Below are positions 1-6,437 of a stretch of DNA of 11,001 nucleotides, piece by piece. Both the position numbers and the translations under genes were made by a program. Every line of letters starts with the position of its first letter. The stretch's first letter is position 1. The notes below the pieces were generated by a model. It did no database searches. It worked only from the letters and a program-made list of their open reading frames with translations, and was not told where the DNA came from. This stretch comes from Candidatus Iainarchaeum sp. (GTDB lineage Archaea; Iainarchaeota; Iainarchaeia; Iainarchaeales; GCA-2688035), in NCBI GenBank assembly GCA_017610245.1, contig JAFCCK010000022.1, forward strand, positions 1 to 11,001, given 5' to 3'.

Positions 1-1727
1 TTTGCTGTTACCCCACACCAGTCAAATTCAACGCTGCTGCCAATGCTGTATGAGCCACTCCCCAACAACATTACCTGCTTCTCGTTGTTGAATCCAATAT
101 CATTTTCGATTCCATTATAAGTAACATATAGGTAATTTGTTTTTGCAGGGAACTCAGCAGCAAGGGTATCAATCTGCTTTACTACTGGGAGGATGCTGAG
201 CTCTTTCCTTTTTTCTCTTACAACAAGCTCGCTTTTCTCTCCCAACAGCATTGCAATCTGCTTGTCGGAAAAGCCGGCTTTTTTTGCTTTAAGGAGCAGT
301 TCTTTTGGTAGGGTTTCAAGCGAATATTTGGAAATGGATTCCTCAATCTCAACCACGTTCTTTAGTTTGAATAGGAACCACTTGTCCACCTTACTCAAAG
401 TATAGATTTTATCAATTGAATAGTCCTTCTTGAGTGCTTCAACCAGCGCAAAAACCCTTTTGTCAGTTGGGTGTTCTATGCTATGCGCAGTTTTAGTGAT
501 CTGTAGCTTGTTTCCAACCAAGCCGTACATTCCAATATTGAGCATTCTAATCGCTTTCTGCATTGCCTCCTCAAAATTCCTGCCAATTGCCATTACCTCT
601 CCAACAGATTTCATTTCAGTGCCAATACCATAACCCACCTTATTGAATTTCTGCAAATCCCAGCGCGGAATTTTTACAACACAATAATCAAGGGCGGGCT
701 CAAAGCAGGCCATTGTTTTTTTGGTAATCTTGTTCTCGAGCTCTATTAGTGAATGCCCAAGTGCGAGCTTTGCCGCAATGAATGCAAGTGGATAGCCTGT
801 TGCCTTTGAGGCAAGGGCGCTGCTCCTGCTCAGCCTTGCATTCACCTCAATTACGCGATAATCATCGCTATTGGGGTCCAAAGCAAACTGTATATTACAC
901 TCCCCTATAATTCCAAGATGCTTTATTACCTTAATAGAAATCTCCCTCAATTTATGATATTCGTGGTTGTTTAGTGTTTGGCTTGGGGCAATAACAATGC
1001 TCTCTCCAGTGTGAATTCCCAGGGGGTCAAAGTTCTCCATATTGCACACAGTAATACAGTTGTCGTAGCTATCCCTTACTACTTCATATTCTACCTCTTT
1101 CCACCCTGCAAGATACTCTTCCACAAGAATTTGCGGCGCATAAGCAAACACCTGCTCTACAATTTTGCGCAGCTCCTTTTCATTCTTCGCAACACCACTC
1201 CCCTTTCCGCCAAGGGCATAAGCTGCCCTCACAATTACAGGATAACCGATTTTCTTCGCTGCTTTCAACGCGACTTCCTTGTTTGTAACAGGAATACTTT
1301 TTGGGACTTTCACCCCAATGCTTGCAAGCTCCTGATTGAATTTTTTCCTGTCCTCTGTTGCTACGATTGCCTCAATTGGAGTGCCCAGCACTTTTACATT
1401 GTGCTTGCGCAGGATGCCTTTTCTATGCAACTCTACCCCACAGTTCAATGCTGTCTGACCGCCGAATGCAAGTAGAATACCCTGCGGCTTTTCTTTCTCA
1501 ATAACCTTTTCAACAAAGTGGGCGTTCACAGGCAGGAAATAGATTTTATTGGCAAACCCCTTGCTTGTCTGGATTGTTGCAATGTTTGGATTCACCAACA
1601 CTACTTCAATCCCTTCCCCCTTCAGGGCTTTGATGCACTGGCTGCCGCTATAATCAAACTCCCCAGCTTCCCCTATCTTCAGTGCACCACTTCCCAGCAC
1701 AACCGTTTTTCTTATCTCAGATTCCAA
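1..1727 (-). CDS. carB: Carbamoyl-phosphate synthase large subunit, N-terminal 575 codons (runs off left edge)
   Basis: The synthetase subunit of carbamoyl-phosphate synthase takes ammonia from CarA and uses bicarbonate and two ATP to make carbamoyl phosphate for pyrimidines and arginine. Reverse translation shows the family's opening (IRKTVVLGSGALKIGEAGEF), then GGQTALN, then the ATP-grasp stretch VIVRAAYALGGKGSG with Arg near residue 167. The oligomerisation region follows, and near residue 557 the second half begins (GSGSYSIGSSVEFDW). The full protein is usually about 1060-1080 aa, so roughly the C-terminal half is outside the window. There is no ATG in frame between the carA stop and the conserved start. 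The best start is TTG at 1727-1725, preceded by GGGGGAG with a 6-nt spacer. TTG codons at 1754 and 1742 are also in frame but lack as good a ribosome binding site. The gene lies 42 nt after the carA stop, in the same frame, and is almost certainly co-transcribed with it. Confidence 0.96.
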   Translation of the reverse strand, partial: MESEIRKTVVLGSGALKIGEAGEFDYSGSQCIKALKGEGIEVVLVNPNIATIQTSKGFANKIYFLPVNAHFVEKVIEKEKPQGILLAFGGQTALNCGVELHRKGILRKHNVKVLGTPIEAIVATEDRKKFNQELASIGVKVPKSIPVTNKEVALKAAKKIGYPVIVRAAYALGGKGSGVAKNEKELRKIVEQVFAYAPQILVEEYLAGWKEVEYEVVRDSYDNCITVCNMENFDPLGIHTGESIVIAPSQTLNNHEYHKLREISIKVIKHLGIIGECNIQFALDPNSDDYRVIEVNARLSRSSALASKATGYPLAFIAAKLALGHSLIELENKITKKTMACFEPALDYCVVKIPRWDLQKFNKVGYGIGTEMKSVGEVMAIGRNFEEAMQKAIRMLNIGMYGLVGNKLQITKTAHSIEHPTDKRVFALVEALKKDYSIDKIYTLSKVDKWFLFKLKNVVEIEESISKYSLETLPKELLLKAKKAGFSDKQIAMLLGEKSELVVREKRKELSILPVVKQIDTLAAEFPAKTNYLYVTYNGIENDIGFNNEKQVMLLGSGSYSIGSSVEFDWCGVTA

Positions 1728-1733
1728 AGAGAA

Positions 1734-1740
1734 CTCCCCC
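1734..1740 (-). promoter_or_regulatory. Ribosome binding site of carB, supporting a TTG start
   Basis: On the minus strand GGGGGAG lies 6 nt before the TTG at 1727. It decides the start, because the 42-nt carA-carB gap has no ATG in the carB frame. An ATG overlapping the carA stop (1770-1768) is in another frame and reaches a stop after 17 codons. Confidence 0.65.
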
Positions 1741-1769
1741 AAAAAGAACTGCAAGCATTGATGGCTCCA

Positions 1770-2882
1770 TTATTTTGCCTCCTTTACCTTTTTCAAAAAC
1801 TCATCAAACAAAAAGCTGGTATCAACAGGCCCTGGGGTTGCCTCGGGATGAAATTGTACAGAGAAAAAAGGCTTGCTCTTGTGCCTTACCCCTTCATTAG
1901 TTCCATCATTCAAGTTTCGAAAGAACGGCTCCCACCCGTTTCCCAATGTTTTCTCATCCACTGAAAAGCCGTGATTTTGGGAGGTGATATAGCACTTTTT
2001 TGTGCCGAGCATCTGGCAGGGTTGGTTTTGGCTTCTGTGCCCGTAGGGAAGCTTGTATGTGTCTGCTCCAGCTGCAAGCGCAAGGATTTGATTGCCAAGG
2101 CAGATTCCAAAGGTTGGTATTTCCTGCTCAATCGCCTTCTTTACTGTTTCAATTGTCGCAACACACTGCTTTGGATCTCCCGGGCCATTGCTTATAAGGA
2201 TTCCATCAAACTCGTATTGCCCATTGAACAAATCATAATCCCAGGGAACCCTCACAACAGAGCAGCCCCGCTTCAGCAAACTCCTGATTATGTTGTTTTT
2301 CACCCCGCAGTCTAGGACTGCAATCCTTGGAGAGCTATTTCCATGGCTTGAGGGCTCTTTTGGGCTAACGTCCGCTACTAAATTCCTTTCATTTGGGTCC
2401 TCAAATGGAATTTCGCTGCCTTCAAATACGATTTTTCCAAGCATCACCCCCTTCTCCCTAAGCTTCTTGGTAAGGGCGCGAGTGTCAATTCCTGTAAGAG
2501 CCGGAACTCCGCTTTTTTTCAGCCATTCTGCCAGGCTTTGTGAAGCCTGCCAGTGATTATGTTCAAAGCTGTAATCAGCAACAATAAGCCCTGAAATATG
2601 CATGTGCGGGGATTCAAAGAAGCTCTCCAATCCAAAAGAATCCTTTTCCATTGCTGGAACCCCATAGTTCCCAACAAGGGGGTATGTAAGCACCAGAATC
2701 TGCCCCCTATAAGAGGGGTCGCTGAAACTTTCGGGATAACCAACCATTCCGGTATTGAAAACAACTTCTCCCGCATTGCTGCTTTCCGCGCCAAAAGAGG
2801 TGCCCTCAAAAACAGTATTGTCCTTTAAAATCAGCCTGCCTTTTTTGGCCTGGTTTTCGGGCAAAAATAAACCCGCTATCAT
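1770..2882 (-). CDS. carA: Carbamoyl-phosphate synthase small subunit (glutamine amidotransferase)
   Basis: CarA hydrolyses glutamine and channels the ammonia to CarB. The 370-aa length is normal for the family. The N-terminal CPSase small-chain domain shows GRLILKDNTVFEG (15-27), FNTGMVGYPESFSDPSY (42-58) and GIDTRALTKKLREKG (131-145). The class I amidotransferase domain begins around 186 (RIAVLDCGVKNNI). It carries the nucleophile Cys261 in FGICLGNQ and the other two triad residues, His345 and Glu347, in QFHPEA, so the domain looks intact. The ATG at 2882 has no Shine-Dalgarno sequence. A TATA-like box lies about 20 nt upstream, which suggests a leaderless message. The box is slightly close for that, so a TTG at 2864 (codon 7) is an alternative start. 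carB follows on the same strand. Confidence 0.97.
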   Translation of the reverse strand: MIAGLFLPENQAKKGRLILKDNTVFEGTSFGAESSNAGEVVFNTGMVGYPESFSDPSYRGQILVLTYPLVGNYGVPAMEKDSFGLESFFESPHMHISGLIVADYSFEHNHWQASQSLAEWLKKSGVPALTGIDTRALTKKLREKGVMLGKIVFEGSEIPFEDPNERNLVADVSPKEPSSHGNSSPRIAVLDCGVKNNIIRSLLKRGCSVVRVPWDYDLFNGQYEFDGILISNGPGDPKQCVATIETVKKAIEQEIPTFGICLGNQILALAAGADTYKLPYGHRSQNQPCQMLGTKKCYITSQNHGFSVDEKTLGNGWEPFFRNLNDGTNEGVRHKSKPFFSVQFHPEATPGPVDTSFLFDEFLKKVKEAK

Positions 2883-2897
2883 AATAGGGGCAACTAA

Positions 2898-2905
2898 TAT
2901 TTAAA
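2898..2905 (-). promoter_or_regulatory. TATA-like box of carAB
   Basis: On the minus strand TTTAAATA is preceded by an A-rich, BRE-like stretch. Its centre is about 20 nt from the carA ATG, compared with the usual 24-28 nt from TATA centre to transcription start in archaea. The transcript may therefore begin at or just inside the annotated start codon. The call rests on sequence pattern only. Confidence 0.5.
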
Positions 2906-2930
2906 TTTTTCGCGGTAGAGGTGCAACTTT

Positions 2931-2970
2931 CCTATTTTCTTCTCCTGCTTTTTCAAAACATTTAAATAGG
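2931..2970. promoter_or_regulatory. Possible operator: 7-bp inverted repeat in the carA / RRSG-protein intergenic region
   Basis: CCTATTT (2931-2937) and AAATAGG (2964-2970) are perfect inverted arms 26 nt apart. The right arm overlaps the plus-strand TATA box. A regulator bound here could affect that promoter, but 7-bp arms in AT-rich DNA are common by chance. Confidence 0.15.
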
Positions 2971-2994
2971 AGTGGGGATATTATTAAATTGGTG
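2961..2994 (+). promoter_or_regulatory. Promoter and ribosome binding site of the small basic protein gene
   Basis: TTTAAATA at 2961-2968 is centred about 26 nt before position 2991, the expected transcription start. A leader of about 9 nt would remain. It contains GGTG (2991-2994), complementary to the CACC of the archaeal 16S 3' end and 5 nt before the ATG. This promoter and the carA box sit about 60 bp apart, facing away from each other, in the 117-bp intergenic region. Confidence 0.5.
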
Positions 2995-2999
2995 CGCTA

Positions 3000-3266
3000 A
3001 TGCCAAAATTTAGGGAAAGAAGAAAAATAAGTAGAAGACAAGGTAAAGAACGTATTGTGCCTCTCCCTGGCAAGTCAATTTATTCTATTCGTCCATCCCC
3101 TGCAGGAAAGCGCAAAGGTGGCTCTGGGCTACAGAAGCGCAAAACGGGAGAACGGAGAAGCGGCGAAGACAGGAGAAGTGGAAAGGAGCGCAGAATTAAG
3201 AAAGGCGTTCCCCTTGGAAAGGAAAGGCGCTCTGGAAAAGAGCGGAGAGCCCTTGCAAAGCAATAA
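3000..3266 (+). CDS. Small, highly basic protein with repeated RRSG motifs, function unknown
   Basis: I do not recognise this 88-aa protein. It has 19 Arg and 14 Lys against 7 Glu and 1 Asp, so it is strongly positive and likely binds nucleic acid or ribosomes (inference). There is no signal peptide, membrane segment or cysteine. The N-terminal half is basic with a Pro/Gly/Ser-rich middle. The C-terminal half repeats [E/K][E/D]RRSG-type units: GERRSGEDRRSGKERR at 50-65 and GKERRSGKERR at 73-83. The repeats use different codons for the same residues (Arg pairs CGG-AGA, AGG-AGA, CGC-AGA, AGG-CGC; Ser AGC, AGT, TCT), which argues for selection on the protein and for this frame being translated. 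It has its own promoter and RBS and is divergent from carA. A competing +1-frame reading at 3055-3285 lacks such support. Confidence 0.7.
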   Translation: MPKFRERRKISRRQGKERIVPLPGKSIYSIRPSPAGKRKGGSGLQKRKTGERRSGEDRRSGKERRIKKGVPLGKERRSGKERRALAKQ

Positions 3267-3287
3267 CCCGAAGCAATCCTTTTAATC

Positions 3288-3294
3288 ATTTAAG
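3288..3294 (+). promoter_or_regulatory. TATA-like box of the DUF1015 gene, probably leaderless
   Basis: ATTTAAG is centred about 24 nt before the ATG at 3315. No Shine-Dalgarno sequence lies between them, only a T/C-rich stretch. This fits a leaderless archaeal transcript beginning at the start codon. Confidence 0.45.
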
Positions 3295-3308
3295 TTCTTT
3301 TTCTCTTT
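3295..3308 (+). terminator. T-rich tract, possible archaeal terminator of the small basic protein gene
   Basis: A run of T interrupted by C lies about 30 nt past the stop at 3266. Archaeal RNA polymerase can stop on T-rich tracts without a hairpin. The tract also lies just before the DUF1015 start, so it may simply be promoter sequence. Confidence 0.25.
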
Positions 3309-3314
3309 GGGTTT

Positions 3315-4562
3315 ATGGCTAAAATAGTTCCATTCAAGGGAATCCGCTATAATGCTGAGAAAGTGCATGACCTTTCGCTTGTAGCTGTCCCGCCGTATGA
3401 TGTGATTCTGCCTCCCGCGCTGCGAAAGTATATGGCGAGGCACCCGAAGAACTTTATCTATCTCACTCTGGGAAAGCAGGGCATAGAGAAAAATAAGGCA
3501 AAGGAAAATTATGAGAAAGCAGCAAAGCTGCTTCACGATTGGTTGGGAGAGGGAACACTGCGGCAGGAGCAGAAGCCCTGCTTCTATGTTTATGAGGAAA
3601 CCTTCGTGTTGAATGGGGAGAAGCACAGCAGGACTGGCATCATTGCTTTGCTTGGTCTTGCTGAAAATGATTTAGGGCAGGTTCTGAAGCACGAGAAAAC
3701 AATGGAGAAGCCCTTTGAGGACAGGATGCTCCTGCTTGAGGCAACGAAAGCTGATTTGGAGCCGATTTTCCTCCTCTATGAGGATAAGGGGGAAGAGATT
3801 GAGGGAATTCTGCGCTCAGCGAAGAATGCCGAGCCAATTGCCGAGCTAATTGATGATGATGCTGTAGAGCAAAGGGTATGGCTGTTGGCGGATAGGGAAG
3901 AACAGGAGAAGATAACAGAATTTTTCAAGGGAAAGGATTTGATGCTGGCAGATGGGCACCACCGCTATGCAACAGCACTCTCCTACATGGAAAAGCATAG
4001 AAACAAGGAAGCGAAATACAAAATGATTTATCTTACCAATGTTAAGGCTCTTGGACTGAAGATTCTTGCCACGCATCGCGCGCTGCTGAAAGTGGAGGAT
4101 AAGAAAGGCTTCTTAGAAAAAATCGGGAAATTTTTTTCGCTTAGGGAGGCGAGCAGGGGGGAGATGTTCCAGCTGCTAGAGCACAAGCAGGGCAACTGCT
4201 TTGGGCTGCTGTTTGAGAACAAATATTATTTCTGCGTGGAAAAGGATAGGGAGGCTATACAGAATGAGCTGGAGAAGAGGGGAATTCCAACTGTGCTGCA
4301 GGGCTTGCCCACAACTGTCCTCCATTCGATTGTCTTTGAAACCACCCTGAATCTGAATCCCGAGAACATTGTTTTTGAAAAGAGCGTAAGGAAGTTGGTG
4401 GATGGGATTGAGGCAGGGCGCCTTGAAGCAGCCTTCTTCCTCAAGCCTACTTCACTGCAACAGTTTGAGGCAGTGGCAAAAGCAAAGCAGTTGATGCCTC
4501 CGAAAAGCACCTACTTTTACCCAAAGCCATTGAGCGGGCTGGTTTTCTACAAATTAGAGTGA
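3315..4562 (+). CDS. DUF1015 family protein
   Basis: At 415 aa this has the usual size and signatures of the DUF1015 family. These are an N-terminal VPPYDV (25-30), HEKTMEKPFEDRMLLLEATK (126-145) followed by EPIFLLYED, and the diagnostic LADGHHRYATAL (211-222), then THRAL (253-257). It looks cytoplasmic, with no signal peptide or membrane segment. The paired histidines and Asp of ADGHHRY look like an active or ligand-binding site. The family occurs widely in bacteria and archaea, and I know of no role firm enough to assign from sequence. In other genomes it is often near serine-biosynthesis genes (recollection), but none is seen here. It probably has its own leaderless promoter. Its 3' end overlaps the convergent purD gene by 9 nt. 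All signature motifs are present and the gene appears intact. Confidence 0.92.
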   Translation: MAKIVPFKGIRYNAEKVHDLSLVAVPPYDVILPPALRKYMARHPKNFIYLTLGKQGIEKNKAKENYEKAAKLLHDWLGEGTLRQEQKPCFYVYEETFVLNGEKHSRTGIIALLGLAENDLGQVLKHEKTMEKPFEDRMLLLEATKADLEPIFLLYEDKGEEIEGILRSAKNAEPIAELIDDDAVEQRVWLLADREEQEKITEFFKGKDLMLADGHHRYATALSYMEKHRNKEAKYKMIYLTNVKALGLKILATHRALLKVEDKKGFLEKIGKFFSLREASRGEMFQLLEHKQGNCFGLLFENKYYFCVEKDREAIQNELEKRGIPTVLQGLPTTVLHSIVFETTLNLNPENIVFEKSVRKLVDGIEAGRLEAAFFLKPTSLQQFEAVAKAKQLMPPKSTYFYPKPLSGLVFYKLE

Positions 4563-5837
4563 CCTATCCAAAGCCTTCTGCCCAATATCCTTCCTGTAAT
4601 GGGCCTTTTCAAAGCTTATCTTCTCAACAGCTTTGTAAGCATTTTCAATGCTCTCCTTAATGCTGTTTCCCAAAGCGGTTACTCCAAGAACTCTGCCGCC
4701 GTTTGTGAGAACCTTGCTGTCCTCAAGCTTTGTTCCTGCGTGGAAAACAATTGTGTCTGGCAGCTTTGCAGCTTCTTCAAGCCCAGAAATTTCCTTACCC
4801 TTTTCGTAGCTCCCAGGATAGCCCCCAGAAGCCATTACAACGCAGCAGGCTGGCTTGCTGCTCCAGTTCACTTCCTGCTCTCCTAGATTGCCGTCAATGC
4901 AGCTCTGCAGTATTGGAACGAGGTCGGAGTCCAGCCTTGGCAATAATGCCTGTGTTTCTGGGTCACCAAACCTGCAATTAAATTCCAGCACTTTAGGCTT
5001 GCCATCAGAAATCATTAGTCCGCCATAGAGCACGCCCTTGTATGGTCTACCGTCTTTTCTCATTGCATCAACCGCTGCCTGCATTATGGTTTCAAGAATA
5101 TCTTTCTCCAATTCCTCTGTTACTACTGGCGCGGGAGAGTAAGCGCCCATTCCACCAGTATTTTGGCCCTTGTCGCCATCATAAATTGGCTTGTGGTCCT
5201 GGCTTGAAACCATGGGCTTGATTGTTTCTCCATCAGTGAAAACCAAGTAGGAGGCTTCCTCCCCTACCAGCTTTTCCTCAAGTATCAACTTATTACCAGC
5301 ATCTCCAAATGCCTTTTCAACCATTATTTTATCTATCGCCTGTTCTGCCTCCTGCTTTGTGTCGCAAATTATTACGCCCTTGCCTGCTGCCAAGCCATCA
5401 GCCTTCACCACAATTGGGACGCCCTTCTCGTGCAAATATTCCTTTGCTTTTTCTGCATCCTCAAATGCTTTGAATTCTGCTGATGGGATACCATACTTTT
5501 GCAGCAGCTTGCGCGCAAATATTTTGCTTCCCTCAATAATAGCTGCCTTTTTGTCAGGCCCGAAAATATTCAAGCCTTGTTTTTGGAAGTGATCCACTAT
5601 CCCATCAACAAGCGGGTCTTCTGGGCCAACAACTGTAAGGTCAACCTGCTTCTCTTTCACAAAATCCGCAATTCCCTTGAATGAATCATCACCCAGCGAA
5701 ACATTCTCTGCTTTTTCAGTTCGCGCTGTTCCGGCATTTCCTGGGAGGCAGTAAACCTTTTCAACATCCTTGCTCTGCGCAATTTTCCATACGAGAGTGT
5801 GCTCCCTGCCGCCTTTTCCGATTACAGCAACCTTCAC
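4554..5837 (-). CDS. purD: Phosphoribosylamine-glycine ligase (GAR synthetase)
   Basis: PurD catalyses the second step of de novo purine synthesis, joining 5-phosphoribosylamine and glycine with ATP to give glycinamide ribonucleotide. The 427-aa length matches the family. It shows the N-terminal GKGGREHTL (7-15) and LPGNAGTA (31-38), the ATP-grasp KADGLAAGKGV (145-155), GQNTGGMGAYSPAP (224-237), and EFNCRFGDPETQ (285-296) with the metal-binding Glu and Asn. The C-terminal domain ends near residue 427. The start is GTG, placed by GAGGTG 5 nt upstream. A TATA-like box at 5872-5879 gives an expected leader of about 12 nt, so purD probably has its own promoter inside the end of the upstream gene. 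It is not fused to other pur domains. It overlaps the DUF1015 gene tail-to-tail. Confidence 0.98.
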   Translation of the reverse strand: MKVAVIGKGGREHTLVWKIAQSKDVEKVYCLPGNAGTARTEKAENVSLGDDSFKGIADFVKEKQVDLTVVGPEDPLVDGIVDHFQKQGLNIFGPDKKAAIIEGSKIFARKLLQKYGIPSAEFKAFEDAEKAKEYLHEKGVPIVVKADGLAAGKGVIICDTKQEAEQAIDKIMVEKAFGDAGNKLILEEKLVGEEASYLVFTDGETIKPMVSSQDHKPIYDGDKGQNTGGMGAYSPAPVVTEELEKDILETIMQAAVDAMRKDGRPYKGVLYGGLMISDGKPKVLEFNCRFGDPETQALLPRLDSDLVPILQSCIDGNLGEQEVNWSSKPACCVVMASGGYPGSYEKGKEISGLEEAAKLPDTIVFHAGTKLEDSKVLTNGGRVLGVTALGNSIKESIENAYKAVEKISFEKAHYRKDIGQKALDRSL

Positions 5838-5842
5838 CCAAA

Positions 5843-5848
5843 CACCTC
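5843..5848 (-). promoter_or_regulatory. Ribosome binding site of purD, supporting a GTG start
   Basis: GAGGTG on the minus strand, 5 nt before the GTG at 5837, matches the archaeal anti-Shine-Dalgarno. The reading frame then begins directly with the conserved KVAVIGKGGREH. Confidence 0.7.
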
Positions 5849-5871
5849 AGAGCAATAAGAAAGTAAAAATT

Positions 5872-5879
5872 CTTTAAAT
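5872..5879 (-). promoter_or_regulatory. TATA-like box of purD
   Basis: ATTTAAAG on the minus strand is centred about 38 nt before the GTG start. Transcription would begin near 5849-5850, just ahead of the GAGGTG. The box overlaps the last codons and stop of the upstream gene, so purD could be transcribed alone as well as by read-through. Confidence 0.45.
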
Positions 5880-6425
5880 TGTTTTCCTATTCATGGGAAT
5901 CTGTTCTTGCTTTGCAATATTTCCAAAGTCAGCAATCCATGCTGTTACCTTGCCTGTTTTTGGGTCTCTTTGCACAACCCACATATCGCCGCGAATGCCG
6001 TATCCATGGTCTTTCAAAATTCCCTCCTCCCGCCTTTCCTGGTCCCTTAAAGCAGCTTTCTCAGCTGTGCTTAGTACTTTACTTTCCCTCAATTTTGTTA
6101 TTATAAGTGTTGGCTTTCTGCCTATTCTTTTTCTCAGCCTTATTGTTGGCAGGATATGCAACCCAAGCTTTTCCCTTCTATTAAGCTCCTGAAGCTCATG
6201 CATCATCTCGAATTGTCTAAGTGGGTCACAAAAGGGTGTAAAGTAAGTGTACTTTCTGCGCAAGTGGAATTTCTTTTCAGCCATCTTAAGCTTTCTTTCT
6301 TTTTTACCTCGCTTCACGACTACCTCAACTTCATAAACCTTGCCTTCGTAACCGGCCTCGAGCTTTCTCCCTCTTTTAATCCTTTTAACTTCCCTCGTTT
6401 TCCGTCCGCCGTACAGTTTGGGCAT
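5874..6425 (-). CDS. Uncharacterised small protein with kinase-like motifs (RGD...DFG)
   Basis: I do not recognise a named family for this 183-aa basic, soluble-looking protein. Its motifs line up with a minimal protein-kinase fold in the right order: a glycine-loop-like GYEGKVYEV (25-33), AEK (49-51) at the position of the ATP-binding lysine, and a helix with Glu candidates (LRQFEMMHELQEL). A hinge-like TLIITKL (106-112) follows, then RGD (145-147) where HRD would lie, and DFG (166-168). The two Asp are 19 residues apart, close to the 18 in PKA. The metal-binding Asn at Asp+5 is Gln. The protein ends about 15 residues after DFG, so there is no usual activation segment or C-lobe helices. The ATG at 6425 is chosen because GGAGTGA lies 5 nt upstream. 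A GTG at 6434 overlapping the previous stop would add three residues. It follows the cyclo-ligase gene directly. The kinase reading is inference. Confidence 0.75.
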   Translation of the reverse strand: MPKLYGGRKTREVKRIKRGRKLEAGYEGKVYEVEVVVKRGKKERKLKMAEKKFHLRRKYTYFTPFCDPLRQFEMMHELQELNRREKLGLHILPTIRLRKRIGRKPTLIITKLRESKVLSTAEKAALRDQERREEGILKDHGYGIRGDMWVVQRDPKTGKVTAWIADFGNIAKQEQIPMNRKTI

Positions 6426-6430
6426 GAAAA

Positions 6431-6437
6431 TCACTCC
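6431..6437 (-). promoter_or_regulatory. Ribosome binding site deciding the start of the kinase-like gene
   Basis: GGAGTGA on the minus strand is followed by a 5-nt spacer and ATG at 6425. It includes the stop codon of the upstream cyclo-ligase gene, so termination and re-initiation are likely linked. This favours 6425 over the GTG at 6434, which would overlap its own ribosome binding site. Confidence 0.55.

Noticed and set aside
978..1964. Long plus-strand open frames (978-1475 and 1518-1964)
   Set aside because: They lie antisense to carB, whose conserved motifs cover this whole stretch. The translated products are Cys/Phe/Leu-rich without family resemblance.
3055..3285. Plus-strand frame overlapping the RRSG protein in the +1 frame
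   Set aside because: It has no clear RBS and its low-complexity composition follows from the repeat DNA. The 3000-3266 frame has the promoter, the RBS and codon-varied repeats.
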